Part shown: positions 1 to 12,975 of the stretch, piece by piece | How positions within the stretch are numbered: the stretch's first letter is position 1 | Layout: each line of letters begins with the position of its first letter | Notes under the pieces: generated by a model | Told to the model about the DNA's origin: nothing | What the model saw: only the letters and a program-made list of their open reading frames with translations | The model's database searches: none | Position numbers and translations under genes: made by a program | Assembly (NCBI GenBank): GCA_963921425.1 | Contig: OY992834.1 | Span: 3,720,001 to 3,784,000, forward strand | Reading direction: 5' to 3' | Length of the DNA: 64,000 nucleotides | Source of the DNA: Dryas octopetala | Taxonomy: Eukaryota > Streptophyta > Magnoliopsida > Rosales > Rosaceae

Positions 1-90
1 CTTGCAAACACAAAATATATATCTAAAGAGGTCTGCAAAAACTAATTACATGTTGCATGCATATTAATAGTTAAAACTCATTTAATCAAG

Positions 91-771
91 TTCTGGATCA
101 AATGTATGGGCTGATGGTACTTATCATTCCAGGCCGGCCCAATGGTATCCCTCATTCTCATTCTCCGGCAAATGTGACCTTACAACTTTTAGGGTCTTGC
201 CTCATGGACTTGGCTAGTAAGGTAAGCAAGGATCCACTGCTCTAATTTTGATACTGTACTACCATGTAGAGCTAGTTCATTATGATCTTTACGAAGCCAA
301 ATAATGCAACAAGATAGAGAACCATGTAACAATTGCAAAATTTCATGTCGCATTTGATTTTACAATTATTGTTGCTTTATGTTTGATTGCACAAGACATT
401 GTTATGGCTGCGATGTGTTTTCCTTTATGCAGGGAGTTGTTCCTGAAGAGAAAGTAGATTCTTTTAATATACCTATGTATTACATGTCTCCCCAAGAGAT
501 GGAAGGCGCTGTAGAACAAAATGGATGCTTTAGCATGGAAGGAATGGAAAACTTACCTCATGTTAAGATAGATGACATTGCCTCAGAAACCCAAGTCTTT
601 GCATCTCATATGAGAGCTGTCTTGGAGGGACTCATCAAGCACCAATTTGGAGAAGAAATCTTAAATGAGCTCTTCGACTTGTATCATAAGAAACTTGAAG
701 AGCACCACTCCATCTTTGAGTCAGAGCAGGCAGTTCAATTTCTTGTTGTGCTTAGACGCAAGGCAAATTGA
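91..771 (+). CDS. SABATH-family methyltransferase, C-terminal part only
   Basis: SABATH enzymes transfer a methyl group from S-adenosylmethionine to the carboxyl group of small acids. Two exons are visible. The first ends at 221 and carries GLMVLIIPGRPNG, a form of the conserved core strand seen in members like At5g38100. The last is 433-771 and runs from GVVPEEKVDSFNIPMYY to the stop at 769-771, including HQFGEEILNELF and a typical C-terminal strand (FLVVLRRKAN). The splice GTAAGC/GCAG keeps the frame. Upstream, the frame has a stop at 72-74 and the sequence looks non-coding, so the first two thirds of the enzyme, with its SAM-binding motif, is either beyond the window or lost. The family usually has no intron just before GGLMV, so a truncated copy is likely. 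The substrate cannot be told. Confidence 0.75.
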
Positions 772-1352
772 TTTGAACATACTGTTTTGGTATTTGTGAA
801 GCTATAGTTGAATTTTCTTTAGCCTTATTGTTGTGTTTGTTTTTCTATTGTATGACTTCGTGATATCTTGGACATCTTTATTATTGCTGATTTGATTTGC
901 AAAAGATAGACACGGTGCAACCTTTCAGTGTTGGCATGGAGGGATTTGGATCATTAATTTCAGATATGAGAATATAGACAACCTCTTTGATTAATTTAGC
1001 AAGAAATTTGGCAAATCATAGTGAGAGGTACTCCATAAGATTTGAGTTCATACCCAAGTTTGCACTAGACAGAGAGAGATGAACTGAGCTTCTTATCTAA
1101 CTCAGGTTGCAAGATATATAGTTTGTGCATTTCTGAGCACATCTAGTGTTCTAGGCAACATCATAATGCTCCATGGATTTAGCTTGATTCCGTGTGCTAT
1201 ACACAATAAGGAATAGTTATTATGAGTTTTGTGTTTGTAGGTGCAAGGCTTGACGAGTTGAGTAACATGCAAAGGGAAACATTATAACTCATCTATTCTA
1301 GTGTTTTATTACCTTTTGACCAAATATAACCACATAATGACTACATGATTAG

Positions 1353-1437
1353 CCGATGACAACATGCTATTGCCTCCAATTTGTTGACTGAAACATTTTA
1401 AGATATATTAGTTCTGGCAATAGCATGTTGTCATCGG
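1353..1437. repeat. 22-bp perfect inverted repeat (hairpin)
   Basis: The arms at 1353-1374 and 1416-1437 are exact reverse complements, separated by 41 bases. The loop contains the first of three identical 25-bp direct repeats. No coding sequence overlaps it. It could be a small foldback element or the trace of an inverted duplication. Confidence 0.85.
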
Positions 1438-1582
1438 AGTAGAAGTATCTTTGGTTAAAAGGTATATTATTCTCCACCCCGGAACATTTTAAGATATATT
1501 AGTTCTGGGGTCCCATTGCTACTCATGAACTTTCCTGCACAAATAAGTTGACTGACAAACATTTTAAGATATATTAGTTCTG
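1392..1582. repeat. Three identical 25-bp direct repeats
   Basis: An identical 25-bp unit (AACATTTTAAGATATATT then AGTTCTG) occurs at 1392-1416, 1483-1507 and 1558-1582. Spacing is irregular (91 and 75 bases). The first and third copies also share a preceding GTTGACTG. They lie 280-470 bases upstream of the methyltransferase pseudogene start, so they could once have been promoter elements. Confidence 0.85.
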
Positions 1583-1778
1583 TATTGCAGTTTAGTGCTG
1601 TGTTGTTATTTTTTTGAAGAATAAATCTCAACACTTTTCTTGTCAGCGGCCTACTCGACAGTTTATGCAACTGTTGACACTAATCCATTAATGGCTTAAT
1701 TTCCAATTTAAAACTCACAGCCGCCACAACAACCTGAAGAAATATTCCTTTTGGTTTCTGGTCAAGATTTATGAATGG

Positions 1779-1787
1779 TATAAATAA
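1779..1787 (+). promoter_or_regulatory. TATA box of the SABATH pseudogene
   Basis: TATAAATAA lies 73 bases upstream of the ATG at 1860, the expected place for a plant TATA box with a short leader. Promoter function is inferred. Confidence 0.5.
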
Positions 1788-1859
1788 GGGCCATGAGTAC
1801 TCACCTTTGAGGAAAAGAAACCATTCATCCAAAAGATAAAATTGTAGAAGAAGATAGAG

Positions 1860-2037
1860 ATGGCAGAATCGGTAGCACATCCAGTATTTGGTGGAGATAG
1901 CCTCTACAGCTATAGCAAAAACTCCTCTTTTTGAGGTGTAACATCTCGATCAGTCTCATTTATCACAGTACTCTTTCATTAGTTTACATTGATGAGGATC
2001 AATGACAAAAGAAACTCAAGTTCCTCCTGTTTTATCT

Positions 2038-2068
<31 letters not shown>

Positions 2069-2766
2069 TATTTTGTAGAGACAAGCTATAGATGCTGCCA
2101 AGGAGCTGCTGATCAAAGAGGCCATTATTGAAAAGCTTGATATCAAAATCTTCTCTTCTTCAAACACCTTTCGAGTTACAGATTTAGGCTGCACTGCTGG
2201 TCCTAACACATTCTTAGCAGTGCAAAATATACTTGATGCTCTGGAGCACAAGTATCAAAGCCAAGAAGGAGTACACAATTCTGATCAGCTCCCTGAGTTC
2301 CAAGTTTTTTTCAATGATACATCCTCAAATGATTTCAATGAACTCTTCCAATCCCTCCCTCCTATGCAGTGGGTGTGCCGGGTTCTTATTATTCTCGTTT
2401 ATATCCCAAGAACTTTCTTCACTTTGTCTACTCTTCATATGCTGTCAGTGGTCTTTCTAAAGTGCCAAAAGAGGTGGTAGACATGAACTCTCCTGCTTGG
2501 AACAAAGGAAGGATTTTTTACTCGAATTCTGCTGACGAAGTTGCTAAGGCATACGCAGCTCAATATGCTAAGGACATGGAGTGCTTTCCAAGTGCTAGAG
2601 CACAAGAGATTGTGTGGGGAGAATCATTTAGGAGCATTTTGGAGATGAGATTCTGGATGAGCTTTTCGATTCATTAAGCAAGAAAGTTCATGGATCCTCC
2701 TCCATCTTCGAATCAGGGATATCAATCAACTTATTTGTTTTACTCAAACGAAAAGCAACTGAGTAA
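1860..2766 (+). pseudogene. SABATH methyltransferase pseudogene
   Basis: Exon 1 starts MAESVAHPVFGGDSLYSYSK, the family's N-terminal SYSKNSS signature. Exon 2 resumes at 2079 with RQAIDAAKELLIKEAI and the SAM-binding motif DLGCTAGPNT. The gene is broken at three places. A TGA at 1932-1934 sits just before the exon 1 splice donor, explained by one extra T in a T run. Near 2362 a short deletion shifts the frame between QSLPP and GVPGSYYSRLYP. Near 2610-2640 a large deletion joins SARAQEIV directly to FGDEILDELFDSL, removing the GGLMV core and part of the substrate pocket. The C-terminus (INLFVLLKRKATE) and stop at 2764-2766 are kept in another frame. An intact copy would be about 360 residues. 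Confidence 0.9.
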
Positions 2767-3120
2767 CAATGGAGCTCTCTCTAGTTTATCAGTGCAACTT
2801 GCCATCTGAAGATCTGAAACTCCAGAGGAATAAAATAATTGTAGCTTGACTTAGCAAGATGATAAATATAGAATGTTCTTCAATTGGTATTGGTTTATTA
2901 ACTTTATTAATAGGAGATTGAAAGAGGGTTGGATTAGATGGGCTTGTTGGCCAAAAACTTGGGTGGAAACTGAATTCAATGTGAGAATTGAGATGGTGCA
3001 AAATAAAGGTACAACTTGAAATAAGATAAATGAAATCAATGTTACAAATCAGAACAAAATTAAAATTGGTTCAGCGGTATGGCACCTTCTCACCACACAG
3101 CAGGTCCGCAAGCCTGCTCT
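2767..3120. other. Spacer without a recognised gene
   Basis: AT-rich DNA downstream of the pseudogene. The only open frames are short, in both strands, and resemble no family I know. Confidence 0.5.
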
Positions 3121-3140
3121 GCTACCAAGTGGGCCAGCGG

Positions 3141-3260
3141 GCTTGCTGCAACGTGGCCCATGGGCTTCCAACTGTTGGCTGCCACGTGGCCCATGTGGGC
3201 CCGCAGGCTTCCAACCGTGGGCTGCCACGTGGTCCATGTGGGCCCACGGGCTTTCAACCG
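3141..3260. repeat. GC-rich minisatellite, 43-bp period
   Basis: GGCTTCCAAC-type starts recur at about 3164, 3207 and 3250, giving a 43-bp period over about 2.5 copies. Each unit contains CCACGTGG or ACGTGG next to GGGCCCAC-type sequence. The block is far more GC-rich than its surroundings and stands where the left end of the adjoining MITE would be expected. Confidence 0.75.
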
Positions 3261-3603
3261 TTTACTTTTTAGATTACCTATTATAGATCATTTCAGCAAA
3301 AAATTAACTCAATCGAAAATCTTTTGATTATATAACTGTGGTTGATTAAATAGAAAAAATCAACGGTTTAGTCAAAAAATCACTTTTTAATTGAAAACCA
3401 TCAATTTTTTCTACTTAATTGACAACAATTATATAACTAAACGATTTCTAAAAAGTGGACAAAGATAATCTTTAATTGGTTATCTAAAAAGTGGACGGTT
3501 TCGATCATGCGTCGGCATTGCCAAAATCGAAATTTGGGGGGATGGGGTGACCTTGGAATACCCCCGTCACCCCATCCCCCTGGGAGTGACCCAAATATTT
3601 TCC
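3256..3603. mobile_element. Foldback MITE, diverged copy
   Basis: This stretch matches the element at 44228-44652 over most of its length. Shared sequence includes the arm around ACTTTTTAGAT, the centre CAACGGTTTAGTCAAAAAATC and the right end GTGACCCAAATATTTTCC. The two halves are largely reverse complements, so the DNA can fold into a long hairpin. The left terminal part is missing or replaced by the 43-bp minisatellite, and I see no target duplication. There is no coding capacity. Confidence 0.8.
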
Positions 3604-4025
3604 GTCAAGATTTAGGTTCTAGAAGTAGAAGCTAGGTATCTCATCGTCATCAAGGGCACGTATTGGTTCAATGGTACTACTCTACGAGCAACCTTATTTG
3701 AGGGCCAAATTTTGAGCACCAAAGCACTCAATAAATACAACATATGCCACCAACATCATGCATTATTCTATCAAAATAAAAAAAAGTTTGCCCCAACATC
3801 ATGAAAATGACTAGCAACCCGATTTTGATGGCCAATATTATATACTAAATTGGGACAAAATAAAAGTTTAGTATGAAATTATGACAAATTATAGTTTAGG
3901 TACCTAATTGGGACAAGATCCAAAATTCAAGTATCAAAATTGAAAAAAAAAAAAAAAAAAAACCCTTGATTTTTTCTTTGCACACACTTTAAATTTCAAC
4001 ATAATCTTTTGACTTGATTGTTTTA

Positions 4026-4160
4026 GGGCCAAAGTCCACTTTTGGTCCCTATAGTTTGAGCTAAGTTTCACTTTGGTCCATATAGTTTCAATTCTTATGA
4101 TTTTGGTCCTCTAGTTTACAAATTGTTGCAATTCAAGGACATGTTAGCATTTTCGTTCAT
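4026..4160. repeat. Repeat-like TTTGGTCC..TATAGTTT units
   Basis: The phrase TTTGGTCC followed by TATAGTTT or CTAGTTT occurs three times at about 30-base spacing (near 4042, 4073 and 4103). Such phrases are common in dispersed plant repeats. The element type cannot be told. The rest of 3604-4780 is AT-rich spacer with no gene that I can support. Confidence 0.4.
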
Positions 4161-5157
4161 CAAATCGTTAAATTTTTTGTATTTTTAGTCAGTATTTTAC
4201 AAACCATTTCAATTTTGATCATGTACTTTACATACCGTTAGCGATCAATGACCAATTTAAAGAATTAATTAACAAAAATCCTAATATGTCACAATGTAGT
4301 TAAACCGTCATACTCACAGGAGTGTGCTTCATGGCGTGTTGATGTATAAGATATATTATAATTTTTTTCTATTCATTCAGAACTTGTCCAATTTTGAGAA
4401 ACTTAAGTATATGAGATATTTGATTCAGTTTTTTATTTTAGATTCCCAATCACTCAATCCATATTGACATAACACATACAACATATTCTTATGGGTATGG
4501 CTAGCATACAGAAATTAAAATCAGGTTCTGCGCTAGCTGTAGTACTATTCAAATTTGCTTGGAAATGAAATGAATTGCACGAATTATTCAATTTACTATA
4601 TTTATATATTTAATATAATACAAAAGTAATATTATGGAGAACCAAACACGCAAACAACACGCTACGCGCAACACAGCAAGGTTCCACCTTGTACAAGCCT
4701 TGTTCCTCTGGAGAAAAACCCTCTCATTATTAATTTTATCAATCAAACCGGATATTCTTTCGCTTATATATATATATAATATCCATTAATCCATCTTTAC
4801 ACAACCACCTTCAAAATCAATATCAAACTTTTCTTCCATTTCAATTCAATACTTGTTCTTAATTTTTCCCCCACCTGCTGCTAATCCCAATAATAATCTC
4901 AATCTAGTACTGCCACTGCCACACAATATGTTGTGATTCAATCTATCTCCATAATTCTCTCTAGCCATCACCAAGAATTTTTCTAAGGTACAAATCTGAA
5001 TCCATTTTGGATTTGTTTTCCATTTTGAAGCAATTGGGTCATCATGTTTTGGATATATTATGTGCATGAAAATGATTTCAATTCTGGGTTTTTTCTTGTT
5101 TAGGTGATTGGTTGGAGACCTTTGGAGGAAGACCGTACACAATAACACATATTATAT

Positions 5158-5424
5158 ATGGGCAAACATGAACGACGTCGTTCTCGTCGTGATGGTGATC
5201 ATGATCATGATCATGATGATCAATACTCTAACAATGGAAGAAAGAGGCCACGAAATCGGAAAAGGGCATCATGTCATTGCAGCCCTTGTTTTGGAATATT
5301 TAGAGGGATAGGGAGATGCATGTTTGTGACTTGTTTCCCTGTCATGCAGTGCTTTGGATTAGATGAATGTAAACACCAACACCACCTCCATTACAACACT
5401 CATTTTCATGAGTTTAACAGATGA
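5158..5424 (+). CDS. Small Cys/His-rich plant protein of unknown function
   Basis: An 88-residue protein in one exon. The N-terminal half is strongly charged: basic at the start, then an HD-repeat stretch (residues 13-20) and a basic patch RKRPRNRKR. The C-terminal half has a cysteine-rich hydrophobic segment (CHCSPCF, CMFVTCFPVMQCFGLDEC) followed by a His-rich tail. I recall similar short plant proteins ending in a CF-P-x-x-QCFG motif and a His tail, but no assigned function. Metal binding or membrane association through the Cys-rich segment is possible but inferred. A leader intron is visible at 4988-5103 (donor AAGGTACAA, acceptor TTTAG). A TATA-like run lies at about 4765-4780. The start is the first ATG after that intron. 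Confidence 0.6.
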   Translation: MGKHERRRSRRDGDHDHDHDDQYSNNGRKRPRNRKRASCHCSPCFGIFRGIGRCMFVTCFPVMQCFGLDECKHQHHLHYNTHFHEFNR

Positions 5425-6229
5425 TCTCAATCATATTTAGCAATGTTGGGATATTGGGATGGTGTAAATACCCTGAAGAAGGAATTTGCTGCAATTTTTT
5501 GATCTGGTCCTGATCCTAAAAGGCATAAACAGAAGGTAGTTTGTGCAGTAAATTATGGGATCAGATGATCCACCTTCATCATTTGCTCGATTCTTGTGTA
5601 AATATGTGGTTTGTGGGTGATTGCACGTATCCGAGATCCACTTGGCCTTTCCTTGTTAATGCTCTAAAGAAGATTAAGGTTGGGGTCCTTGGGGGAGAAG
5701 AGCATATTTAGAATGTAGAAAGTTAATGCTGCAGTTAGGAATTTTGATTTGATTGGAGGATATGATTGATTTTGAAGGTACAGGTTCTCATGATTCTTTA
5801 GCTTTTTCTTTGCAAATTGAAGAAGTTTCATTGAATAATAATGTAGTTCATTGAATTTAGATTCCCATTTACCATGTCCAATTTTCTTTTCCTTCTTATG
5901 AAGGCTGCCAATGATTCTGATTATATATAATATATGATTGCAAGAAATTGCATGATATGGTCCATATATGGTAAAACAAATCAGGAAAGGCATCAGAGGA
6001 GAAGCAATGGAATATATTCTTTCATTTTTGTAAGGAAATTGATTCACAAACAAAATGATTGTTAATTTGAAAGTATCTGCCTAGCTCATTCAGTAATGTA
6101 AAGGTGGAGACAGCAAATTCTGAACAAAAACAAACTAAAATAATTAGCAGATGAAGCAATTTTCTATGTCATGAGGGATGATATTGTAAGGTTTTTCTCA
6201 GGTTCTTTTCACTCTCCTCCACAAAAAGT
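5425..6229. other. Converging 3' flanks, no gene
   Basis: This stretch holds the 3' untranslated region of the small Cys/His-rich gene and, on the other strand, the 3' end of the response regulator. The reading frames here are short and family-free. Confidence 0.5.
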
Positions 6230-7334
<1,105 letters not shown>

Positions 7335-7573
7335 AATAAAAAGGCCTCACCCACTCACCCACCAGAACTCAAAGTCAGGGCAGTCTCTAATCAAAGCTAT
7401 GTATGCGTAACAGTTAGAAAAGAGAGACTCTAATAAACGCAGTTGCAATAAAGACACAAAAATTAATTACACAAGGCCAGAAAACGAAACGACTCCTCAC
7501 TGTCTCTGACAAATTATAACATACATAAGAACAAAAACAAACTATGTATGAACGTGTAATGTGGTGTGGTATT

Positions 7574-7574
<1 letters not shown>

Positions 7575-7622
<48 letters not shown>
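7575..7622. repeat. (AG)24 microsatellite
   Basis: An uninterrupted AG repeat of 48 bases in the upstream region of the response regulator. In plants such repeats near promoters are often GAGA-type sites, but here that is only a possibility. It should be polymorphic. Confidence 0.95.
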
Positions 7623-7625
<3 letters not shown>

Positions 7626-9621
7626 TAAATGCATATATTGGTGTTGTTGTTGGTGGGTGAGGAATTTTAGAAGATGGGATATCAGAGAGAGAGAGTGAGA
7701 GAGATCAATCAAAGAGATAATAAATCAAAGTCACAGATATTTCGTGATCCTTTTTGGGTTTTCCACCCTCGATTTGATTCATATCTCTCTGTGTAGAATC
7801 AGTACGTATCAGTGTTCAGTATCTGCATGCCATGAATAATACAGCTTGCTTAGCTGCGTCATTAATTTTTGATTCATTTCTTTTTTACGAGATATATATC
7901 CTCACTCCTCTGCTCAAACCATAATAATTTAACCCATTTGCTCATTATATACACATTTTGGACCTTGTGACATAATTCAACTCACAAAAGTTTTTAAATC
8001 AGTATCTTTTATATTTCCCATCTTTTATCTTTTGTAATATTTGATCAAGTGTACAAAATCTTCAATTTTGTTGGTAAAGAGATTTGTTTCCTAACCGATT
8101 AAATGTATAATCCATAATCTTATTAAGAAAATCTTCTATTTTTTTATTAATCAACAATTGTCGTTTATGAAATTTGAATGCATGACTTAATCTAAAAAGA
8201 AAGAGATTGAATGTCATCACTAGACCATGACTTAAAAAATTATTTATGTTAACTGAATATAGGAAATGTCATTTTACGCTCATTATTTTACCTAATTTAA
8301 TAGTAAATTTAAAAATTCTTGATAATGCGGTGATCCCGCAATTTCTCTTTCTCTGGTAACCTCTATTATTTTTTGTGCTTTGAGAAAGAATGTACTTTAT
8401 TTAGAAAATACCAAAGTACAATATGTGAGATAATGAAGTGGAGTCATCCTCGACCCACACTTGAAAAGAAGACATAAGCATACTCTTAAATGATCGGTGC
8501 ACCGCTTGGTTACATAATCGACCTAACTAGTATTATTTAAAACATTGTTTGAGAGATTAGCGTGAAAATTTATGAGACATCCGCAACATTAAAATGCTCA
8601 TAATTATTATAAAATATTTATTAAAAAAAACACACCAAAATTACAAAAACAAAAAAACAAAAAAACCATGAAGAGAAAAGATTAAGAGATAGTGGTGTTA
8701 TTGTTTTTCCAACTTGTAAAAGATATCATATCCGGATCCGAGTCTTGACCCTTGAAAAGAGAATCTCTTGGCCCCCAAGCATCCGTACATACGTAATGGT
8801 ATGAAACTATGAACGAAGCGATATAAAACTAGTCAGTCTCAGTCAGAATCCCCAAGCACCCACCACAGCCAGAATCTTTGGTATGTGTTCTGGTCTGACT
8901 CACTTTGGTCTTATTTTCTCTTTTTCAAGGACAAATGATTCACTTTGCTAATTTCAATTATCAATGATGCTTTATATTACCTGGAAATTGACTAATTGCA
9001 ATGAAACTCTGCTGTCAAAATGAAAATGAGTGAACCTTTATAATGCAGACAAAGGTAAATACACTCTTTTAATCTTTCCTCTTCAACCCATTTGATCTCC
9101 AAAGGACAAACAAAGCCAACAAATTGTTCTGACAAATTAAGTACGACAATATCAAGAACCGATAAGACTGGTATATATCTGGGACAGTCCCACCAGCATC
9201 ACCAGTCTGAAGCAGCTTCCAAACCCGACTTCATTTGCAACCGACTTGTTCTGATGTTGTAAAAGGTTCACTTGTCATAACTCCTCATATAATGTGTTAC
9301 GAGAAGTTACTGTTTGGTCTTTGGTGAACAACCTATATATGTATTACTGGCTTTATGGAAAAATGTGAATATTATCCTCAGAGCCTAATTTAATGTCATA
9401 CTTTTATCTTAGATTCAAACTGATTTGAATAGCATGCAAAACCATTAGATATAACTGAAAAGTCTGAAAGAGAATACAAGCCACATGAACACATTTAAAA
9501 GTTAAAACAAGAAGGAAAAAAGAGAGCCTGCATTTTTATAATATTTCTCATGAACTAAGTAGGACTAAATCCTTGAGAACAGTGAGTTATATTGTTTGTA
9601 TGGGCCATGGGCCGAAGATCA
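7623..9621. other. Spacer without a recognised gene
   Basis: AT-rich DNA between the response-regulator promoter and the 3' end of the AIMP1-like gene. No protein of more than 60 residues, tRNA-like clover or transposon end was recognised on either strand. Confidence 0.5.
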
Positions 9622-12600
9622 TCATTTGATGCTTGCCTTGTGAATGGACGATGTACAAGGCCCACCAGATGTCATAAAAGGAATACCCTTGAACGTAGCC
9701 ACACCCTTATCATCAGTGAAAAGATGCTGCACCAATGAAACACTCATGATCATATACCCAACATGGAGCATTATAAATGCAATGTTGTAGAGGTGGTAAA
9801 TGCAGAATGGATGACTATGACTAACCCATAGTAATTGTTCAGTTCCCCCCTAAAATGTAAAAGTATATCATAATTGTTAAAACACATACCGGTGTGATCT
9901 TGTCCAACTGTTTCTTTTTTGGGTTGAGGACATCTTCTGGCTTTCCATCAATCCTGGATAGAGAGAAGTGTATGTGAGAGGCAGCTAGTTCAAAGGGTCA
10001 ATTATTTTGCGAAAAATACTAATAATAAACAACTGGTAGTGTTGAATAAAGAAATATATTCCGTATATAATCTGTTGGCGAAAAGAAAAATAGAAAGAAT
10101 ATAGTCCGTAAGTGGAAAATACACTACCAGCAAGGTTGCAACAGAAAACTTTTCATTAAAATAAAAAGTCCTCACTTTTGCAAATGTGTCTAGATAACTA
10201 GATAAGTTACCAATGCAAATCTTTGTTTAAGCTCCAAGTAGTTTCAGCAAACTTACCCAGAAAATGACACACGTTCCCCAGGTTTGGCCCCTTCTGGAGG
10301 GAGCAAAGGCTCTACCTTGGTGTGATCTTCATTAGAAGCACATAGGACCTGAACATGCAGACAAATGAAACCCATACCTTTTATCTGTTTTTGTAATAGC
10401 TATTTAAGAAAAATTCAGATTTCACTAAACAAAGCGCTCTTCATAATCTGTGGCCATATTATACAAATTTGGAACCTCATACTAGAGAATAGACAGTGAG
10501 ATTAAATATCTTTCATTTAAGGGAATGGAGTGGAAAACTTGAAAATACTTTCTATTCATAAGGATCACGATTTTGAACACAAAATAAAGGCACGAACTTG
10601 ATTACTAGTTAAGCAGTGAAGAAATAAACGGCATCACTTTCAACTCTTACAACCGCTTCAAAAGTGAGCATAATATGATGGAAATGACAAGAAACACATA
10701 CCAGTCCTTCCGACATCACATCACGTAATTTCCCAGGTTTCACATTGGTAATCAGCACAACAAGACGGTTCTGCATAGTGCATTAAAACACCAAGATGAT
10801 ACATCAGAAAATACGTGTGAATATTCATCTATCTAACAACCATGAAAATAAATAAAGCCCAGGAAAAAAGACCAAGTAAAAAGCTATCTATTTCCAAAAT
10901 ATGAAAGAGTAATCATACTGTCAACTCTTCTGGACTGCAATACTTCGCTAGGCCGCTGACCACTTGTCGCAATTTAGCATCTCCAACATCTATCTCCTCA
11001 ACCAGTAAACTGTATCATATTTTTTTATTAAAAAAAAAGTCATGACTGATTTTGCATCCTCCAAATATACAATAACATTCAGAATCCAAAGTTCAAGGCA
11101 ATGACAGCTAGGTGCAAGCATTGTAAATTCGTTTTTAATGTATTAATAGGCTTCTAGAGGAAAAGAAAAGGAAAAATATTTCCTGCACACCTATCAGCAG
11201 ACGGATGCTTCCAAGCTTTACGAATGAGGCCAACCTGTATGTTCAACAAACTGACACTAACTTCTTTGTCTTTCTCAGCTGTCTCTACTTCTGGTGATTT
11301 TATCTTCCCAACAGAAGTAACTTTTTTTTCTCCTGGAGCCTTTATCTAACAATTCCAAATAAAAATTACACTGTCAATGGGCAAGAACTGTCCAGGAAGG
11401 AAATCTATGCATGTGTGTACAACATAAATATCTATAATGTAATATATGATAAAGAAACGGGTCATACGGTAGATTATCTGATTGTACACGAGAAAAAATA
11501 ACTGAAATTTTAAAAAGGATATACCCCAGCATCACTTTTCTTTGTGTTCAGGTCTGCCTCTGGCATGTCTGGATTTTTTGTGTTTTGAACAGTCTTCTTT
11601 GCATTTGGATCTGTTTCCACCTTAGCTATAGTTTTTGCTCTCAGCAATTCATCCAACTTCTGCATGCATAATAATCAGAGGTTACAACAGAATTATTTTC
11701 CAAGAGTAATAATGTAGTATAGCCGTATAGGTCAACTTTGTGACTGTCGAGAGAACATTTTGACTATCTTTTCAGAGATGTAAATAATGAAATAGGAATT
11801 GGAGAATACTAGTAAATTTTACTCACTTGAAAATCAAATTCAACCTGCTCTAGCACTATCTTCTCAAATATGTCTCCGAAATCCACCTCGTTCTGGGGAA
11901 AACAAATTGTGAGCACTAATTGACTATAATACTAATAAAAACTCATGTTTCAACAAGAGGAAAGAATAACAAGTAGCAGCTCATATTTCTGCATCTAATG
12001 ACACTAGTTTATAACCACACAGAACTTTATTTCAATTTACCAAGTCTCAATTTCAGATAACAGAAACTAAACAGGATATAGCATACCTGGATGTAATCCA
12101 TCCATCTCAATAAATGCGGCAAATTTTGGCTATCTGAATTTGGAAGGCCAATCTGCAGACAAACCACTCAAAAAATCACCAAGAATTCAAACGTGTTGCT
12201 ACCGCATCTTAACAAAATGTTCATGCGGAAACCAATTCCAGAGTAACTAACAATTCAAAAATATTGCACTATCAAAGAGACCCTTTCTCCAACTCACCCG
12301 AATTAAAAATCCCAAAATACATAAACTTGCAAAATAATGTTGATCTAAAATATATAGACACATGCATGCACATATACAAAGAGGTAGTTTAACAATAAAA
12401 GGTGAAGAGCAATCCATACCACAGAAGAATGCACTACAGAAAACACAATAACATCAGCTTCAGAGGGTGTTAACCCATTGCCCAAAAGCACAGACACATT
12501 AGCCAAGGTTTCATTCAACCCTTTGAGAGCTCCAAAGCATGCCTGGGAATCTGTAGGAAAACCCTCTGAATATCTTATCCAATTAAGCACCTACAAAACC

Positions 12601-12975
12601 CAAAACTTCAAACTTTTACTTATAATTGATATAAAATTTGCCAGAAACCCAATACTACACAATGCTAAGGTAGTAAAAAATTTACCCCATCTTTCACTGT
12701 CTCTGAAGCATCTTTTTTGGCCAACTTCAAGATGGTTGAGTAGACGCTCGTGATTTCATCTTCCGAAATGTTTTCTGGAACTGTTTCCTGCAGAAACCAA
12801 CTTTCAGATTAAGCAATCCAAGCGACCAAAAAAACATGAGGAAAATTTGAAGCTTTGGTTGCAAATTTGAGAGAGATAGATAAGCTTTTCTTACAGGATC
12901 TAAGGAAAAGTGCTTGCATAAAGCTGATACTATCAATTGCTTTCTGTTTAAGCTGGTGCTTCCATTAGCTGCCAT
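9622..12975 (-). CDS. AIMP1/Arc1p-like tRNA-binding cofactor (EMAPII domain)
   Basis: Twelve exons (12895-12975, 12686-12787, 12420-12590, 12087-12152, 11827-11892, 11525-11659, 11191-11345, 10919-11009, 10702-10770, 10257-10348, 9890-9953, 9622-9726) give 398 residues in one frame. Residues 1-140 look like the GST-C-like helical domain used for assembly. A Lys/Glu-rich linker covers roughly 150-235. The last 160 residues are the EMAPII/tRNA-binding OB-fold domain: VGLIRKAWKHPSADSLLVEE, RQVVSGLAKY, NRLVVLITNVKPGKLRDVMS and KPGERVSFSG. The family (yeast Arc1p, animal AIMP1, Arabidopsis At2g40660) holds aminoacyl-tRNA synthetases together and delivers tRNA to them in the cytosol. Length agrees with the Arabidopsis homologue, which I recall as near 390. 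The start MAANGSTSLNRKQ is the first ATG of the open frame. Confidence 0.93.
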
